Of a DNA stretch of 64,000 bases, positions 54,347 to 63,522 are shown in pieces. The stretch covers positions 2,640,155 to 2,704,154 of the forward strand of contig CP070695.1 of the NCBI GenBank assembly GCA_020353515.1, read 5' to 3'. A program made the translations under genes and the position numbers. Numbering within the stretch: position 1 is the first letter of the stretch; every line of letters begins with the position of its first letter. The stretch is from Candidatus Heimdallarchaeota archaeon (GTDB lineage Archaea > Asgardarchaeota > Heimdallarchaeia > Hodarchaeales > Hodarchaeaceae). The notes beneath the pieces are model-generated. The model did no database searches. It was not told the DNA's origin and worked only from the letters and a program-made list of their open reading frames with translations.

Positions 54347-54497
54347 TACCCTAGATACAGTCAAATTTAGTGAAGATCTTAACTTAAAGTCTTGTATACC
54401 TAATGAAATCCGGTTTCAGGAATTGTGATCAAGGATTCAAATCCCTTCATAACCATTGGATAAGATCGTATATCAAATACAAGCGAGAAACTCAACA

Positions 54498-55028
54498 ATG
54501 ACATCTTTTCCAAATTATTTTGATTGTATTCAATTACTGCTGGATCATTCAACCCCTCTGAGTGTTATTTCTCATCTGATTTTAACGACTCAAACAGCAC
54601 TTGATGTTACAAAAACTCTAAAAAAGAAGGGAAAATCAATCAATTGCGATCTTATTTTGGCAGGTGCCTTATTACATGATATTGGACGTTCAAAATCGCA
54701 TCGTTTGAATCATGGGATTATTGGTGCTCAAATTTTGCAAGAAGAAGGGTTTCCCGAGGAATTATCACAAATTGCAGAACATCACCTTTTTAGTGGAATA
54801 ACGAAGTATGAAGCCAGAGACTTAGGATTACCGTTTCAAAATTACCTCCCTAGAACCTTAGAAGAAAAAATAATCACTTATGCAGATAATATTTCCAAAA
54901 GAAAACCACTTCTATCAATAGATGAAGTGATTCAACGATATAGTAAATATATCGACAAATCTCATCCAATTCTCAAGAGGGTGCGTGTATTGCATACAGA
55001 GGTTGAAACCTTATTAAATGATGAATAA
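54498..55028 (+). CDS. HD-domain (HDIG) phosphohydrolase
   Basis: This is a metal-dependent phosphohydrolase of the small archaeal HDIG group (176 aa from ATG 54498). The metal site is GALLHDIGRSKSHRLNHG, with a further His pair in IAEHHLFSG and an Asp in ITYADNISKRK. A TTG at 54456 would add 14 residues but without conserved sequence. The stop overlaps the start of the next DHH gene, so the two are translationally coupled and may act on the same nucleotide or RNA substrates. Confidence 0.88.
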   Translation: MTSFPNYFDCIQLLLDHSTPLSVISHLILTTQTALDVTKTLKKKGKSINCDLILAGALLHDIGRSKSHRLNHGIIGAQILQEEGFPEELSQIAEHHLFSGITKYEARDLGLPFQNYLPRTLEEKIITYADNISKRKPLLSIDEVIQRYSKYIDKSHPILKRVRVLHTEVETLLNDE

Positions 55029-56046
55029 TGGTAGAAATAGAATGAGATCAATTCCTTCTTGCCAAAATTTTTTTGAATTTCTTCAAAAATTTCAAGGTAT
55101 GATCGTTTTAGTAATGCACTCTCAAGCTGATCCAGATACCGTTGGAGCAGCTATTGGATTAACTCATTTAATCCAAGTTATAAACCCTAATCTAGAAATA
55201 CGTACTTTAAAGCCAACACTGAGTGCTTTAGGTCACAGTTTGCTGGAATTTGCTAATTTTCATTTAGACCCCATTGAATCTAGCCATATCATCTCTCCTG
55301 CCTTATGTGTGCTTCTTGATACAAATTTCATTGATCCTCAGTTGGTTACTCCAAGAAGGCAGTTTGCAGTTATAGATCATCATATCCGTACTCAATTGGA
55401 AGTTGAAGTAGCATTTGATTATCAATTCAGTTCTTTTCGGGCAACTACTGAAATTATTGCATCTTGGTACTACAATGAGGACATCTCTCTAACTCAACAA
55501 GTGATCAAAGGCCTTCTCGCAGGAATCATATTTGATACAAGACGATTTCTTCATGCTGATGAGGAGCTTTTCAAATGTGTCAATTTTCTTCTCAGTAATA
55601 ATTCAAATGTCTACATAGAAACAATGAACCTTTTTTCATCCTCTCGCACACAATCAGAAAAGCTAGCTTGTATTAAAGCAGCTCAACGTATGAAACGTTT
55701 TCACATAAATTCTAAGATCTTACTTTTATCATATGTAAGTTCGTTTGAAGCTGCAGCTGCTCGTTCACTCATTTCTTTAGGAGGAGATATTGCTATAGTC
55801 ATTGCTAATAGGAAACAAGAAACTCGAATCAGTTTTCGTACGACTTTGGCGCTACCTAAAGAAACAGGAATATCTCTCGGTAGAGATATCATTCCTGACT
55901 TAATTAATCAATTTGGGGGAACTGGAGGGGGACATGATAGTGCAGCAGGATACAATGCACCTCTATTAGAGATTAAGGCTGTCAAAGAATTCTTGTTCCA
56001 GCTTTTTGAGAAGATCTTGTCTAGGAAAGATCTAAAAAATAGCTAA
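55018..56046 (+). CDS. DHH/DHHA1 phosphoesterase (RecJ/NrnA-like)
   Basis: The DHH domain carries MHSQADPDTVGAAIGLTHLI (metal motif I), VLLDTNF and AVIDHHIRT (the DHH motif, here DHHIR). The C-terminal DHHA1 domain ends with FGGTGGGHDSAAGYNA. It is 342 aa, the size of nanoRNase- or archaeal RecJ-like enzymes. Its role is probably degradation of short oligonucleotides or cyclic dinucleotides, inferred from the fold. It is coupled to the upstream HD gene. Confidence 0.9.
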   Translation: MMNNGRNRMRSIPSCQNFFEFLQKFQGMIVLVMHSQADPDTVGAAIGLTHLIQVINPNLEIRTLKPTLSALGHSLLEFANFHLDPIESSHIISPALCVLLDTNFIDPQLVTPRRQFAVIDHHIRTQLEVEVAFDYQFSSFRATTEIIASWYYNEDISLTQQVIKGLLAGIIFDTRRFLHADEELFKCVNFLLSNNSNVYIETMNLFSSSRTQSEKLACIKAAQRMKRFHINSKILLLSYVSSFEAAAARSLISLGGDIAIVIANRKQETRISFRTTLALPKETGISLGRDIIPDLINQFGGTGGGHDSAAGYNAPLLEIKAVKEFLFQLFEKILSRKDLKNS

Positions 56047-56094
56047 TAATTGATCTTGTAGATAATGTTTGTTTCGGGTTACAGCTCCATTTTT

Positions 56095-56418
56095 TTAAGA
56101 TAAGAGGAACTCAGAACGAATAAAATCGTATTCTTCTTTATTGAGGCAATATGTATCAAATTTACTATCCCGAAGTGCGAGTTGAACAGCCAAATTATGT
56201 TTACATTTAGAAACACGGTTGTTCAACACACTATGTTGAAAATCGTAACAGCGACACCAATAAGGGTCCATCATAACCAAGTATTCTCTTGTATTTCCCA
56301 CAACAAGCCATCGTTCCACTTGCTGGGTACTACTAAAATTGATAATGTATTTTTTAACGCTCTCTTTTTCTACTAAATCCTTTGCTTCTTTTAATCGTGC
56401 TGAAAATTCTGATGTCAA
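56095..56418 (-). CDS. SWIM zinc-finger protein
   Basis: The 107-residue protein has a SWIM-type site: CRCYDFQHSVLNNRVSKCKH (about 54-73), that is CxC then CxH. The N-terminus is helical and basic. Small SWIM proteins in archaea and eukaryotes often partner Rad51-type recombinases or other nucleic-acid proteins; that role is inferred. Its ATG abuts the stop of the upstream coiled-coil gene with no gap, so they form one operon. Confidence 0.8.
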   Translation of the reverse strand: MTSEFSARLKEAKDLVEKESVKKYIINFSSTQQVERWLVVGNTREYLVMMDPYWCRCYDFQHSVLNNRVSKCKHNLAVQLALRDSKFDTYCLNKEEYDFIRSEFLLS

Positions 56419-57018
56419 TTAATTTCTCACCATTTCAAGTAAGAAATTAGTTGCTGAGAGCAATTCTTCTGATTGTGTCAATTCCTTCTTCAGATCTGAA
56501 ATTCGTTGATTAAAGATATCTTCTGGAATTTCTTCTATCTCTTTTCGTACAGAAAGCTCTTCAATACTATACTTTAAGGAATGAGCTCCTTTTGAAGCAC
56601 CTTGTTTTAATTCTCTTAATTGCTCAACTACCTGGTTGATTTGTTGTGTTATTGTTCCTTTCTCTTCCAAATATTCGTTTTTAAGAGATTTGTAAACTGA
56701 GGCTTGAATCCCAGCCTTTTTTTCCTCCAATCTTTTTATACGCTCTTGTAGGGTTTTTCGTTTATTAAGAAGATCAAAAACTGGGTGTTCTATTGATCCA
56801 ATTTTCTCTTTGTCTTTAACAAGATTTGCGATCGCTTGATCAAGTTCTTTTATCTCTTCGCTGAAATCAGATTCTTCGATTTCAGCACGAATCTTAAGCT
56901 TTTCTAACTTAACTTCCAGTTTTTTAAGCTCTTCGTCTATTTTAACTCTTTTTACTACTTTTTTTAACGATTCTGGAGTTATATCCATCTGATTAGCCGT
57001 CATTTCGAGAGTCTCCAA
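56419..57018 (-). CDS. coiled-coil protein
   Basis: The 199 residues are almost entirely a predicted coiled coil, with heptads in ELKKLEVKLEKLKIRAEIEE, RKTLQERIKRLEEKKAG and ISDLKKELTQSEELLSATNF. There is no recognised catalytic motif. A segment EELSVRKEIEEIPEDIFNQR recalls the hinge seen in several archaeal coiled-coil families. It is the first gene of a two-gene unit with the SWIM protein, which suggests that the two proteins work together. Confidence 0.75.
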   Translation of the reverse strand: METLEMTANQMDITPESLKKVVKRVKIDEELKKLEVKLEKLKIRAEIEESDFSEEIKELDQAIANLVKDKEKIGSIEHPVFDLLNKRKTLQERIKRLEEKKAGIQASVYKSLKNEYLEEKGTITQQINQVVEQLRELKQGASKGAHSLKYSIEELSVRKEIEEIPEDIFNQRISDLKKELTQSEELLSATNFLLEMVRN

Positions 57019-57460
57019 AGGAGAGGAATAACCTAATTTTTTGTTTTTTTTTACTAATAAAATGATTTCCTTAGGGGATTGAAGTGAGTTTAAAAAGGAT
57101 TTTTATTACATGTTATTGCATCCTTGGGTTGTATTTCAAAGTTTAAACAATGTATTTTGCCTTATTTGACATTTAAAGCAAATATTATTCTTTTCTATCC
57201 ATGTCATAATGAAATAAGATCTAAATGATGAGACGTTAAGAAATTATGGTTATTTTAGCTTCAATTTAACAGCAAAGATCTCTTTGATAACATTAAACTT
57301 GTTTCTTGATCGTTGAGGTGTAACAATCAATTTAAAATAACATTTTTAATTCCTTTGATGATGTCTGCAACAATCCTTTTCGATAGAACATCTCCTAGCC
57401 CTTAAGTATTCATATTAATAATTAACTAACTAGATAAAATTGAATTAGAAGGAACCTAAC
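57019..57460. other. 442-nt divergent intergenic region
   Basis: AT-rich DNA between the coiled-coil/SWIM operon and atpA. It must carry promoters for both. A GAAGGAAC element sits 8 nt before the TTG start of atpA and serves as ribosome binding site. No small gene or structured RNA is apparent. Confidence 0.4.
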
Positions 57461-59254
57461 TTGACATCAAAAGTCCAAACAGGTAAAATTGTTAGAATTT
57501 CAGGCCCTGTTGTTGAAATAAGTGGCATGAATCGTGCCCAACTTTATGAAATCGTTAGGGTCGGTGAGGAACAGCTAATCGGAGAGATCATTCGAATCAG
57601 TCAATCTGGAAATCGGCATATCTCAACAGTTCAAGTTTATGAAGAAACTACTGGTTTAAAACCGAGGGAAGAGGCAGTTGCAACAGGAAATCCTCTGAGT
57701 GCAGAACTTGGTCCAGGATTAATCACACGCATCTATGATGGTATCCAACGCCCATTACCAGCCCTTCAATTGGAAGAAGGAGATTTTATTACCCGAGGTC
57801 TAACAGCTGCTCCGTTAGATTTAGATAAAAAATGGTTTTTTAAACCACTTGTGAATACGGGAGATAGAATTAAGGGGGGATCCTATCTTGGAGAAGTAAA
57901 AGAATCTAGAATGGTGGATCATAGAATCATGGTTCCTCCTGGCATCGGTTCTGCAAAGGTAACCTCTATCGCTGATCCTGACGAATACTCAATAACGGAA
58001 ACAATTGCTCAAATCGATGTCGAAGGACAATTTCCATTTGCACTGCCTATAACTATGAGACAAATTTGGCCAGTTAGAAATCCTCGTCCGTTTAAACGAA
58101 AATTAGAAGCAAATATCCCACTAATAACAGGCCAACGCATATTTGATACCTTTTTCCCTATAGCTAAGGGAGGAGTAGCAGCCATTCCTGGAGGATTTGG
58201 TACAGGTAAGACTGTTAGTCAACATCAACTCGCAAAATGGTCTGATGCCACAGTTGTTGTTTATGTTGGATGTGGAGAACGCGGTAACGAAATGGCAGAA
58301 GTTTTGAAAGAATTTCCAGATCTTGAAGATCCACATTCGGGAGAAAAACTAATGCAGCGGACTGTTCTGATCGCTAACACCTCTAATATGCCTGTTGCAG
58401 CACGAGAAGCCTCCATCTACTTAGGAATTACTATAGCTGAATATTATCGTGATATGGGATATGATGTCGCTTTAATGGCAGATTCAACAAGTCGGTGGGC
58501 TGAAGCTCTCCGTGAAATTTCAGGTCGTTTAGAAGAAATGCCTGGAGAAGAGGGTTACCCTGCTTATCTCGCTTCCAGAATAGCAGAATTCTATGAAAGA
58601 GCAGGGAGAATTGAAACACTCTCTGGTCATAAAGCTAGTATATCTGCCATAGGTGCTATTTCTCCAGGAGGAGGAGATTTTTCAGAACCTGTAACTCAAA
58701 ATACATTGAAAACAGTAAGAGTGTTTTGGGCATTAAGTTATCCTTTAGCACGGTCTAGGCATTTTCCTGCAATATCGTGGTTAGAGAGTTATAGTCTATA
58801 TATTGATTCATTGGCAAAATGGTATCATGAAAAAGTTGCACCAGACTTTAATAAGCTTAGAGAAGAAGCAATGGCACTTCTTCAAAAAGAAAAGGAATTA
58901 CAAGAGATAGTACAACTTATAGGACCAGATGCTTTGCCTGAATCAGAAAAAATTATCCTTCAAGCTGCTAAAATGATTAGAGAAGATTTTCTCCAACAAA
59001 ATGCTTATTCAGATGACTCTTATTGCAGTCTGGATAAACAGTTCCAGATGCTCAAAATAATAATGAAATTCTACGAAAAGATGCGAGAAAAACACAGTGC
59101 AGGAGTCCCTCTTGAGAAAATGACTTCTCTTCCCGTTTTGGCGGAAATCGCTAGTTTAAAATGGTCTTTTGATGCAGAATTTGACGCATTATATGAAAAG
59201 TGTTGGGATTTCATTCAGAACAAAATGGAACCGAGTGATTTTGGGATTGCGTGA
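57461..59254 (+). CDS. atpA: A-type ATP synthase catalytic subunit A
   Basis: This is the nucleotide-hydrolysing/synthesising subunit of the archaeal A1Ao ATPase. The N-terminal barrel reads GKIVRISGPVVEISGMNRAQ. The Walker A loop is GGFGTGKTVSQHQLAKWS (about 244-261). GCGERGNEMAEVLKEFP, ADSTSRWAEALREISGRLEE and PGEEGYPAYLASRIAEFYER are all conserved. It is 597 aa, full length, with no intein. The start is TTG with a good ribosome binding site. No other ATPase subunit is next to it, and the following gene (3 nt gap) is a lipid enzyme. Confidence 0.97.
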   Translation: MTSKVQTGKIVRISGPVVEISGMNRAQLYEIVRVGEEQLIGEIIRISQSGNRHISTVQVYEETTGLKPREEAVATGNPLSAELGPGLITRIYDGIQRPLPALQLEEGDFITRGLTAAPLDLDKKWFFKPLVNTGDRIKGGSYLGEVKESRMVDHRIMVPPGIGSAKVTSIADPDEYSITETIAQIDVEGQFPFALPITMRQIWPVRNPRPFKRKLEANIPLITGQRIFDTFFPIAKGGVAAIPGGFGTGKTVSQHQLAKWSDATVVVYVGCGERGNEMAEVLKEFPDLEDPHSGEKLMQRTVLIANTSNMPVAAREASIYLGITIAEYYRDMGYDVALMADSTSRWAEALREISGRLEEMPGEEGYPAYLASRIAEFYERAGRIETLSGHKASISAIGAISPGGGDFSEPVTQNTLKTVRVFWALSYPLARSRHFPAISWLESYSLYIDSLAKWYHEKVAPDFNKLREEAMALLQKEKELQEIVQLIGPDALPESEKIILQAAKMIREDFLQQNAYSDDSYCSLDKQFQMLKIIMKFYEKMREKHSAGVPLEKMTSLPVLAEIASLKWSFDAEFDALYEKCWDFIQNKMEPSDFGIA

Positions 59255-59257
59255 TAC

Positions 59258-59896
59258 ATGGCACCTCTACTGCCTTTAGCTCCTGGACATGAGAATACAA
59301 CTCTAGCTTTGATTACTCTTTTCTTAGTTTTTGGATTTTATGGTTTAATTTTTCCTTTTTTATTGGTAATTCCCCCCATTCTATTTTTAGGATTATGTGG
59401 TCATCTTTTCTTCTTTCGTGATCCAAATCGTGAGATTAATCGCGATTCTCAACTCATTATCGCCCCTGCTGATGGAAAGGTTTACGAACTTGATGCTTTG
59501 AAAGGAATTATTAGAATTAGAATGTCTCTTTTCAATGTTCATGTAACACGAAATCCTGTCTCTGGTAATGTTACTGCAATTGATATTCAAGAAGGAAAGC
59601 ATTGGCCTTTCCTTTCTTTTATTCGTAAAGGAACGAATGAGAATACCAGACAGATAATTCAGATTGAAAATTCAAATGGTAAATTTTTCGTAGTTCAGAT
59701 TGTTGGGATTCTAGCTCGACGCTGTACATGTTATTTTTCTGTGAACGATCAGATTCAGCAGAGTGATCGCCTTGGAATGATTTACTATGGTAGTGAGGTT
59801 GATCTTCACTTTCCTCCTGAAAAATTTTATATTCTAGTCAAGATAAAAGATAAAATGATAGCAGGTCAAACTCCAATTGCTAGATTAAAAGATTAA
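59258..59896 (+). CDS. asd: phosphatidylserine decarboxylase-related (archaetidylserine decarboxylase)
   Basis: This is a short-form PSD proenzyme that would convert archaetidylserine to archaetidylethanolamine at the membrane. A hydrophobic N-terminus (about 25-50) anchors it. FFRDPNREINRDSQLIIAPA, FNVHVTRNPVSGNV and QIVGILARRCTCYFS are conserved. The self-cleavage site that forms the pyruvoyl group is the Gly-Ser of MIYYGSEVDLHFP. It is 212 aa. The partner synthase gene follows at once. Confidence 0.93.
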   Translation: MAPLLPLAPGHENTTLALITLFLVFGFYGLIFPFLLVIPPILFLGLCGHLFFFRDPNREINRDSQLIIAPADGKVYELDALKGIIRIRMSLFNVHVTRNPVSGNVTAIDIQEGKHWPFLSFIRKGTNENTRQIIQIENSNGKFFVVQIVGILARRCTCYFSVNDQIQQSDRLGMIYYGSEVDLHFPPEKFYILVKIKDKMIAGQTPIARLKD

Positions 59897-59914
59897 ATAA
59901 GCTAACCCTACTTT

Positions 59915-60664
59915 GTGGTGAGAATCCTGTCTTCGATTAACAAGTTTACTCTTCTTGCTTTCTTATTTACTGGCTTAAATGCAATGTGTGGTCTTATCGG
60001 AATAATTGCATCAATTTACTATTCAAATGACTTACCTTTTCTTCCAATGCAACTATTGATCTTTGGAGCAATCTTTGATTTTCTAGATGGAAGAATAGCT
60101 AAAATGGCTTCTGTAAGCTCTGCATTTGGAGCCTACTTAGATTCCATTGGGGATGTCATTACTTTTGCCATCCTTCCAGGGATTATGCTTCTTAATTCCC
60201 CACTACTTGGGAGTGAAATTGCTGGATTAAACTTGTATATTGCATTGGGAGTTGCGGGTTTTTATTCTTTATGTGGATGGGGACGATTAATACGTTTTGC
60301 CACACGACCCACAGACATTTATTTTGAGGGGCTTCCCTCTCCTGCAGCAGCCCTTTTAGTTGGATCCAGTGCAATTTTAGCAATACAACATGAAATGACC
60401 TGGTTATTTTGGTCCAATGGTCTTCCCCTCACATTTATTACTTTAATAACGGGTATTTTAATGATTTTAACAATAGATTATCCTACACCAAAAAGGGGGA
60501 AAACTCCAGATATGGTGGCTATTGGAATCGCTGGGCTAATTGTAATAATCTTTGTAATTCTCCCCAATACTCTAACTCTTAGTGGTATTCTTTTTATTGC
60601 CTTACTTTACACCATTTTAGGTCCCACTATGTATTTAAAAGTAACAAGCGGCTCGAAAAGATGA
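59915..60664 (+). CDS. pssA: CDP-alcohol phosphatidyltransferase (archaetidylserine synthase)
   Basis: This membrane enzyme transfers the CDP-activated archaeol onto serine. The CDP-alcohol signature is FDFLDGRIAKMASVSSAFGA followed by YLDSIGD, with all the Asp residues and the Gly kept but Lys instead of the usual Arg in the DGxxAR part. About seven helices cover the rest, and WGRLIRFATRP follows helix 4. It is 249 aa with a GTG start. Together with asd it forms an archaetidylethanolamine pathway. Confidence 0.9.
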   Translation: MVRILSSINKFTLLAFLFTGLNAMCGLIGIIASIYYSNDLPFLPMQLLIFGAIFDFLDGRIAKMASVSSAFGAYLDSIGDVITFAILPGIMLLNSPLLGSEIAGLNLYIALGVAGFYSLCGWGRLIRFATRPTDIYFEGLPSPAAALLVGSSAILAIQHEMTWLFWSNGLPLTFITLITGILMILTIDYPTPKRGKTPDMVAIGIAGLIVIIFVILPNTLTLSGILFIALLYTILGPTMYLKVTSGSKR

Positions 60665-60745
60665 TTAGTTAATTAAAAATCTTAGATATTCCTGTCATAT
60701 CATATTATTCCACTACAAGTCTTGTTAAAGGGTCGTATCTTCTTT

Positions 60746-61669
60746 TTAATTACCTCGCATTAGATCTAAGACAATTCTTGTTAAAGTATCCTCTATTTCT
60801 GTTTGTTGGAATAGCATTTTCAAGAAATTGTTCAAGTCAGTTAAATTTGGATGTCGAGTTTTTAATAAAAGAGAATATTCTTGGTTTGTTCGATAAACAT
60901 TCAGAACACGTTCATCCTGCAAACAATAATTAATTACAGTTCGATATCTCAATGGAGCTTTGACTTGTATGTATGAATGGATGTACCTTTCTTTCCAATA
61001 GGGAGTATTTATTGAATATCCCAAGATAAAATTCTCTTTTTTCCATTTTTTTAATTTTCGGTAAATAGTAGGCTGGTTATCTTTTAATTTTTCAGCTATT
61101 TTATAAGTGGAAGGAGGAAAATCAAATGTTTCTCCTAATTTCTGAATTGAAAGGAGTGTTTCTAATTCTTCGGATTTAAGTTGACTTTTCAATTCTGGAA
61201 TTGGTATCCCATTTTCTTTGTGAGCCTCAATAACTTCGATCATTTGGTATTTTTGAAAACCAGTCTCCCCGATGAGCTCATAGAGATGATCCAAAGACTT
61301 CAAAAATTCCGTTGTATTTGGAAAATGAAATCTACAAATAAGTGAAAATTCTCCTGTGATACCTTCTAAAGTGCTTAACGAGTTCTGATCGTAACTGCTT
61401 AATAATTCATCGACTACTAGAGGTTCATTTGGATTTGTTTTAAAAAGAAGAAAAAATATGCGCTGTTGATGTGACAGAGGATTTAACACTAGCTGCCAAG
61501 ATTTTATTAAACCCTTTTTTCGCATATCTAGTATTTGTTTTCGTAACCACGTTGATGAAAGCCCAATTTCTGCTGCAACACCCTGCAGCGAGGAATACCG
61601 TCGTGTACTTAAAGCACGTAAAATGTTTTCGATCAGTTCGGTAGATTTTGGATTTTTCAACATATTCAC
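60746..61669 (-). CDS. HTH regulator with two winged-helix-like parts (Lrp-like)
   Basis: The N-terminal HTH covers residues 10-55 (YSSLQGVAAEIGLSSTWLRK). Residues 56-150 resemble an Lrp-type effector domain. A second HTH lies at about 185-225 (STYKIAEKLKDNQPTIYRKL), followed by another RAM-like region to the end. The duplication of the HTH plus effector unit is seen in some archaeal regulators. It is divergent from ahcY across a 148-nt gap, so it may control that gene or itself. Confidence 0.7.
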   Translation of the reverse strand: MNMLKNPKSTELIENILRALSTRRYSSLQGVAAEIGLSSTWLRKQILDMRKKGLIKSWQLVLNPLSHQQRIFFLLFKTNPNEPLVVDELLSSYDQNSLSTLEGITGEFSLICRFHFPNTTEFLKSLDHLYELIGETGFQKYQMIEVIEAHKENGIPIPELKSQLKSEELETLLSIQKLGETFDFPPSTYKIAEKLKDNQPTIYRKLKKWKKENFILGYSINTPYWKERYIHSYIQVKAPLRYRTVINYCLQDERVLNVYRTNQEYSLLLKTRHPNLTDLNNFLKMLFQQTEIEDTLTRIVLDLMRGN

Positions 61670-61817
61670 TAAATGTAAAATGAATCATTTTTGAATATAT
61701 ATATATATTATTATTCTGTTTATAACACTTTATCTGGCCAATATGTATTAAACTAAAATTCTTGCTCTGAATCTTGAATAAAAATCTTAGAAATGTTTGA
61801 TTTTTGGTGATTTTATC

Positions 61818-63161
61818 TTGACGATTGAAACAGAGAAAGGTGAAACATACGAGATAAGAGATTTTTCCCTTAAAAATGAAGGATTAAAAACCATGGAATG
61901 GGCTGCAAGTCGAATGCCTGTTCTTCAGTTTATAAAAAAACGATTTGAAGAAGATAAGCCATTTAAAGGAATACGAATTGGAGCATGTCTTCATGTCACT
62001 AAAGAGACATCACAATTATGCGAAGCATGGCTCGCAGGAGGAGCAGAAGTTTACCTCTGTGCTTCAAATCCTTTATCATCCCAAGATGAGATAACAGCCG
62101 CCCTTGTTTCAAAAGGTGTCAATGTTTATGCGTGGAAATTTATGGACACCGAAGGATATTATCGAGCTATTGGCCATGTCATTAACGCTAGACCACATAT
62201 TACTATTGATGATGGTGCCGATTTAGTCTCAATTCTTCATAAACTAAAGCGAGGGGAAAGAGATGAGGAAGTAGAAATTGTTCAAAAGATCATTGGTGAT
62301 GTAACTGATATCATCGATGGAGTATGGGGTGGAGCAGAAGAAACGACAACAGGAATCATTCGCCTCCAAGCCATGGCAGATGACGGAGCCCTACTATACC
62401 CCATAATGGCAACCAACTCCTCTCCTAGTAAAAATTTGTTTGACAATGTGTACGGTACTGGTCAATCCAGTATTGATGGGATTCTAAGAGCAACAGCAGA
62501 TCTGATTGCATCAAAAGTGTTTGTAATAGCAGGATATGGCCATTGTGGAAAGGGGGTTGCAATGCGAGCCAAGGGTATGGGTGCAAGCCGGGTCATCATC
62601 ACAGAAATAGAACCTCACGCAGCATTGCAAGCAGTTATGGAAGGCATGGAAGTGATGCCTATGATCGAAGCAGCAAAGATTGCTGACATTATTATCACTG
62701 CAACGGGTTGTAAGGATGTTGTACGCAAAGAACACTTTGAAGTAATGAAGGACGGAGTAATTGCTTGTAATACAGGTCACTTTAATGTTGAGATTAATAT
62801 CCCTGATTTAGACTCATTAGCTGAGAATAAAGTAAAAATTCGTCCATTTGTCGATCAGTATACTATGGAAGATGGGAGAAAAATTAATCTCCTCGGTGAA
62901 GGGCGACTCATCAACTTAGCAGCAGCAGAAGGACATAGCCCTGAGATCATGGACACGAGCTTTGCCCTGCAAGCTCTCGCAACTGAATATATCTTAAAAA
63001 ACAAGGAGCAGCTTAAAAATATTGGTGGGAGAGTTATTCAGATTCCCGATGATATTGACAATAATGTAGCTTTATTAAAATGTAAGGCATTAGGTATAAA
63101 TCTTGATATTCTGACGCCTGGACAAGAAAAATATCTTTCAAGTTGGCACGTGGGAACGTAA
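61818..63161 (+). CDS. ahcY: adenosylhomocysteinase
   Basis: This enzyme hydrolyses S-adenosylhomocysteine (or an equivalent nucleoside thioether) and clears the by-product of methylation. The sequence has RIGACLHVTKETSQLCEAWL, ITIDDGADLVSILH, EETTTGIIRLQAMADDGAL, the NAD-binding loop IAGYGHCGKGVAMRAKGMGA, and ITATGCKDVV. The C-terminus ends KYLSSWHVGT in place of the bacterial KPDHYRY-type end. The TTG at 61818 lies 6 nt after a GGTGAT ribosome binding site. A TTG at 61797 would add seven residues. It is about 447 aa. Confidence 0.96.
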   Translation: MTIETEKGETYEIRDFSLKNEGLKTMEWAASRMPVLQFIKKRFEEDKPFKGIRIGACLHVTKETSQLCEAWLAGGAEVYLCASNPLSSQDEITAALVSKGVNVYAWKFMDTEGYYRAIGHVINARPHITIDDGADLVSILHKLKRGERDEEVEIVQKIIGDVTDIIDGVWGGAEETTTGIIRLQAMADDGALLYPIMATNSSPSKNLFDNVYGTGQSSIDGILRATADLIASKVFVIAGYGHCGKGVAMRAKGMGASRVIITEIEPHAALQAVMEGMEVMPMIEAAKIADIIITATGCKDVVRKEHFEVMKDGVIACNTGHFNVEINIPDLDSLAENKVKIRPFVDQYTMEDGRKINLLGEGRLINLAAAEGHSPEIMDTSFALQALATEYILKNKEQLKNIGGRVIQIPDDIDNNVALLKCKALGINLDILTPGQEKYLSSWHVGT

Positions 63162-63314
63162 TAATCCATCTTCTATCCGTATTTCATACTTTCTTCCTTT
63201 TTTTAGCTTGATACTGATTTTCACACTATAAGGTAATCCTGAAATTACTCGCTCGGGTAATGAAGGTAGGATCCCTTTGTAATATTGCCATTCATTCTTA
63301 GAAATCACACTCAT
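63138..63314 (-). CDS. small hypothetical protein
   Basis: A 58-codon frame starts at ATG 63314 and ends at TGA 63138-63140, overlapping the 3' end of ahcY by 24 nt. The sequence has natural composition (MSVISKNEWQYYKGILPSLP, then strand-like YSVKISIKLKKGRKYEIRIE). I do not recognise a family. Its position downstream of truA on the same strand suggests a common transcript. Confidence 0.4.
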   Translation of the reverse strand: MSVISKNEWQYYKGILPSLPERVISGLPYSVKISIKLKKGRKYEIRIEDGLLRSHVPT

Positions 63315-63492
63315 ATTTTTTCATTCACAACCGTGTGAAATGATAAATTATATTAATCTCCATATACATTGGGGCAACCTATCCCTTATACTCCTTCCCA
63401 TGAGACACCTTGATAGAAATAATTTGAAGAGCTACTCTTCTAGGAGGCAATTATTCATGAATCCTCCCCCTCTACTCTGAAATCGTATTATA

Positions 63493-63510
63493 AGAGCATA
63501 TTATTGCTCT
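63493..63510 (-). terminator. possible hairpin terminator after truA
   Basis: A perfect 6-bp stem AGAGCA/TGCTCT with a 6-nt loop lies 13 nt after the truA stop codon. No strong U-run follows on the minus strand, so it could be a terminator, an RNA-end stabiliser or chance. Confidence 0.3.
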
Positions 63511-63522
63511 CATGAACCCACC

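Noticed and set aside
54430-54455. A tRNA 3'-half-like sequence (AAGGATTCAAATCCCTT then CATAACCA) upstream of the HD gene, possible split or extra tRNA
   Set aside because: The invariant G53-C61 pair would be A-C, no anticodon or D-arm can be built, and the only complementary 5' acceptor (GTTATGA at 54323) lies inside the T-loop intron of tRNA-Pro. Probably chance.
63440-63480. Tiny frame after a perfect AGGAGG at about 63441 (7 codons)
   Set aside because: The AGGAGG pairs with the following CCTCCC as a hairpin; the frame is too short to support as a gene.
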